DNA from: JAAYGT01 sp050252075
Lineage (GTDB): Bacteria > Pseudomonadota > Gammaproteobacteria > Burkholderiales > Burkholderiaceae_B
Assembly (NCBI GenBank): GCA_050252075.1
Contig: JBFWLP010000027.1
Location: 1 to 34,447 of the forward strand
Direction of reading: 5' to 3'
Length of the DNA stretch: 34,447 nucleotides
The notes under the pieces: model-generated
Told to the model about the DNA's origin: nothing
Seen by the model: only the letters and a program-made list of their open reading frames with translations
Databases searched by the model: none
Shown here: in pieces, positions 32,733 to 34,447 of the stretch
Layout: each line of letters starts with the position of its first letter
How positions within the stretch are numbered: the first letter of the stretch is position 1
Made by a program: the position numbers and the translations under genes

Positions 32733-32760
32733 GTCCAATTGTCTGGACTAATGCTAAAGT
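32733..32760 (+). promoter_or_regulatory. likely promoter/operator of the RND efflux operon
   Basis: TGC followed by TAAAGT (32755-32760) makes an extended -10. GTCCA (32733-32737) and TGGAC (32744-32748) form a 5-bp inverted repeat across ATTGTC, covering the -35 region. This is where a TetR- or MarR-type repressor would block the promoter. It begins two bases after the rnhA stop. No regulator gene is visible nearby. Confidence 0.4.
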
Positions 32761-32803
32761 TAGTGCGATTTCCCCTTCTGCGCGGGTCGTGCCGCCCAAT
32801 TTC

Positions 32804-33946
32804 ATGAAACGTTCTTTACTTGGTTTTTGCTTCGTGCTGGTACTGGGAGCCGGGCTAGGCTTCGCCGGTGCCAAATGGTACGCAGGGCAGGGCTTTCCGT
32901 TGTCGTACGCCCAGAAAAGCAGTACGCCGGCCGCACCCGGCGCAGGTCCGTCACCAGCCACGGCCGCTCCGCCGCCGGCAGCTGCCGGAACGGCCGTCGA
33001 GGTTGCGCCGGTACGGAAAATGGCTTTCCAGCGGGTTTTATCGGCGGTAGGCAGCCTGCGTTCCGAAAACTCGGTCATGTTGCGTTCCGAGGTGGCAGGC
33101 CGCATTGCCGCCATCAATTTCGAGCAGGGCGGCAAGGTGCGCAAGGGCGATCTGCTGATCCAGCTCGACGACAGCGTGGTCAAAGCACAGTTGCTGCAGG
33201 CGCAGGCCAGCCTTTCGCTGGCGCAAAGCCGGTATCGTCGGGCTCAAGAACTTAGCCGCGAAGGGTTCATCAGCAAGCAGGCGCGCGATGAAGCCGCCAG
33301 CGAGCTGAAGGTGCAGGAAGCGGCTGTCGCCCTGAATCGAGCCCAGCTCGATAAAACCGCCATTCTTGCCCCGTTCGACGGGCTCATCGGCTTGCGTAAC
33401 GTATCCGTGGGGGATTACATCAGCCCGGGCCAGGATCTCGTTCCCATCGAGTCCGTTGATCCGCTGAATGTCGACTTTCGTATTCCCGAGCAGTTTCTGA
33501 ACAGCGTTTATCCCGGGCTCAAGCTTGGCGTCACCTTCGACGCCCTGCCGGGGCAGGTTCGTGACGGGCAGGTGCGGGCCATCAGCCCGGTGGTCGACGT
33601 TGGCGGCCGCTCCTTGCTGTTGCGGGCCACCATTCCGAATGCCGACGACACCCTCAGGCCCGGCATGTTTGCACGTGTCAGCCTGCAGTTGCGCGATGAT
33701 CAAGTGTTGGCGATTCCCGAAACCGCCCTGGCGCCTTCGGGCGACACCCAGTATGTGTACCGTGTGCAAGACGGTGTGGCCCGTCGCGTGGCGGTCAGAA
33801 TCGGCATGCGCCGTGATGCCATGGTCGAGATCACCCAGGGCCTGCAGCCTGACGATGTGGTGGTGGTGTCGGGCCTGCAGAAAGTGTCCGACGGCAGTCG
33901 CGTCAACGTCGTGTCGGCTCCCGGTACTGTCAAAACTTCTAACTAG
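32804..33946 (+). CDS. RND efflux system periplasmic adaptor (membrane fusion protein)
   Basis: The 380-residue protein has an N-terminal membrane anchor (LLGFCFVLVLGAGLGFAGA), a Pro/Ala-rich linker, then lipoyl halves around a short alpha hairpin: VMLRSEVAGRIAAINFEQGG, the QAQASLSLAQSRYRRAQ helix, KTAILAPFDGLIGLRNVSVG, followed by the beta-barrel and a C-terminal membrane-proximal domain. It bridges an inner-membrane RND pump to an outer-membrane channel. The start is either GTG 32789 or ATG 32804; neither has a strong ribosome site. The pump gene begins 17 bases downstream. No TolC-like gene is visible before the window ends. Drug or solvent specificity cannot be told. Confidence 0.92.
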   Translation: MKRSLLGFCFVLVLGAGLGFAGAKWYAGQGFPLSYAQKSSTPAAPGAGPSPATAAPPPAAAGTAVEVAPVRKMAFQRVLSAVGSLRSENSVMLRSEVAGRIAAINFEQGGKVRKGDLLIQLDDSVVKAQLLQAQASLSLAQSRYRRAQELSREGFISKQARDEAASELKVQEAAVALNRAQLDKTAILAPFDGLIGLRNVSVGDYISPGQDLVPIESVDPLNVDFRIPEQFLNSVYPGLKLGVTFDALPGQVRDGQVRAISPVVDVGGRSLLLRATIPNADDTLRPGMFARVSLQLRDDQVLAIPETALAPSGDTQYVYRVQDGVARRVAVRIGMRRDAMVEITQGLQPDDVVVVSGLQKVSDGSRVNVVSAPGTVKTSN

Positions 33947-33963
33947 CTTATCCGGGGCCCCGC

Positions 33964-34447
33964 ATGATCCTGTCCGACGTTTGCATTAAACGCCCCGTTT
34001 TTGCGACGGTGCTCTCGCTGGTGATTGTGCTGGTCGGGCTTATTTCCTACGACAGGCTGTCAGTGCGTGAATACCCCGCCATCGATGAGCCGGTCGTCTC
34101 CGTTCGCACCGAATACAAGGGCGCCTCGCCCGAAGTGGTCGAGTCGCAGGTGACCAAACCCCTGGAAGACCAGTTATCGGGCATGGAGGGCGTCGACGTC
34201 ATGACGTCGCGCAGCCGTTCTGAAGTCAGTTACATCAACATCAAGTTCACTCTGGATCGCGACCCCGATGCCGCAGCGGCCGACGTGCGCGATAAAGTGT
34301 CACGTGCCCGGCGATTTCTGCCCGACGATGTTGATGAACCCGTCATCAGCAAGGTCGAGGCCGACTCCACGCCCATTGTCTACATTGGCGTGAGTGCAGG
34401 AAACCTGTCCACCATCCAGGCATCCGATTTCGTAAACCGCTACATTA
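33964..34447 (+). CDS. RND efflux pump inner membrane permease (3' end outside window)
   Basis: The first 161 codons of an AcrB/HAE1-type pump are present, running off the right edge. The start MILSDVCIKRPVFATVLSL contains the conserved KRPVFATV before TM1. The porter domain follows with VSVRTEYKGASPEVVESQV, KPLEDQLSGMEGVD, and DAAAADVRDKVSRAR. The ATG at 33964 follows the adaptor by 17 bases. The proton-relay residues in TM4 lie beyond the window. Confidence 0.93.
   Translation, partial: MILSDVCIKRPVFATVLSLVIVLVGLISYDRLSVREYPAIDEPVVSVRTEYKGASPEVVESQVTKPLEDQLSGMEGVDVMTSRSRSEVSYINIKFTLDRDPDAAAADVRDKVSRARRFLPDDVDEPVISKVEADSTPIVYIGVSAGNLSTIQASDFVNRYI

Noticed and set aside
1..34447. Mobile elements, phage genes, CRISPR arrays, toxin-antitoxin or defence genes
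   Set aside because: None recognised; all large coding regions are assigned to ordinary chromosomal families and no array-like repeats were seen.

Overview
The window reads as ordinary chromosome of a GC-rich betaproteobacterium, most probably Burkholderiales and close to the Alcaligenaceae (Bordetella, Achromobacter, Pusillimonas type). This rests on gene content and order (rplM-rpsI-argC-unknown-erpA with convergent anmK-M23 peptidase and divergent tyrS; glyA-nrdR-ribD-ribE) and on the dense coding. It is an inference from my knowledge of gene order, not a database result. No insertion sequence, integrase, CRISPR array or phage module was seen. No gene-free stretch exceeds 300 bases.

Layout. 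1-3.2 kb: C-terminal end of a Pat-like acyltransferase, an esterase overlapping darP (minus strand), and divergent pmbA. 3.4-4.5 kb: a lone Tat-exported TRAP solute-binding protein closed by a terminator. 4.7-7.9 kb: rplM-rpsI, terminator, argC, an unknown membrane-anchored coiled-coil protein, erpA. 7.9-10.4 kb (minus): an M23 endopeptidase and anmK (cell wall turnover and recycling). 10.6-16.1 kb: tyrS, a PEBP-family protein, glyA, nrdR, ribD, ribE. 16.2-18.3 kb: tRNA-Ser(GGA) with terminator, a small lipoprotein, and a PiT phosphate transporter behind a PhoB-box-like sequence. 18.3-22.6 kb (minus): a tight operon of a BCCT betaine-type transporter, a cNMP/CBS/DUF294 signalling protein and a DnaQ-like exonuclease. 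22.8-24.7 kb (minus): an SLC13/RCK_C anion permease. 24.8 kb: a 95-residue encapsulated-ferritin-type (EncFtn) protein. 25.1-28.0 kb: a membrane hydrolase (minus), then trhO and a GST. 28.0-31.5 kb (minus): gloB-mltD-fabI-carboxymuconolactone decarboxylase-like. 31.5-34.4 kb: yafS-like methyltransferase, rnhA, then an RND efflux adaptor and the start of its pump.

Most genes are housekeeping. The most unusual item is the EncFtn gene at 24828-25115. It keeps the iron-site residues of encapsulated ferritins but has no C-terminal encapsulin-targeting tail and no encapsulin shell gene anywhere in the window, so it may work as a free, shell-less ferroxidase. Its leader carries a 10-bp stem-loop. 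Next in interest are the transporter-nucleotidyltransferase-exonuclease operon, where a BCCT carrier sits in the place a sodium/solute symporter usually takes, and the PhoB-box-like site before the phosphate transporter. Promoters proposed here are visual matches; several share an extended -10 (TGn + hexamer).
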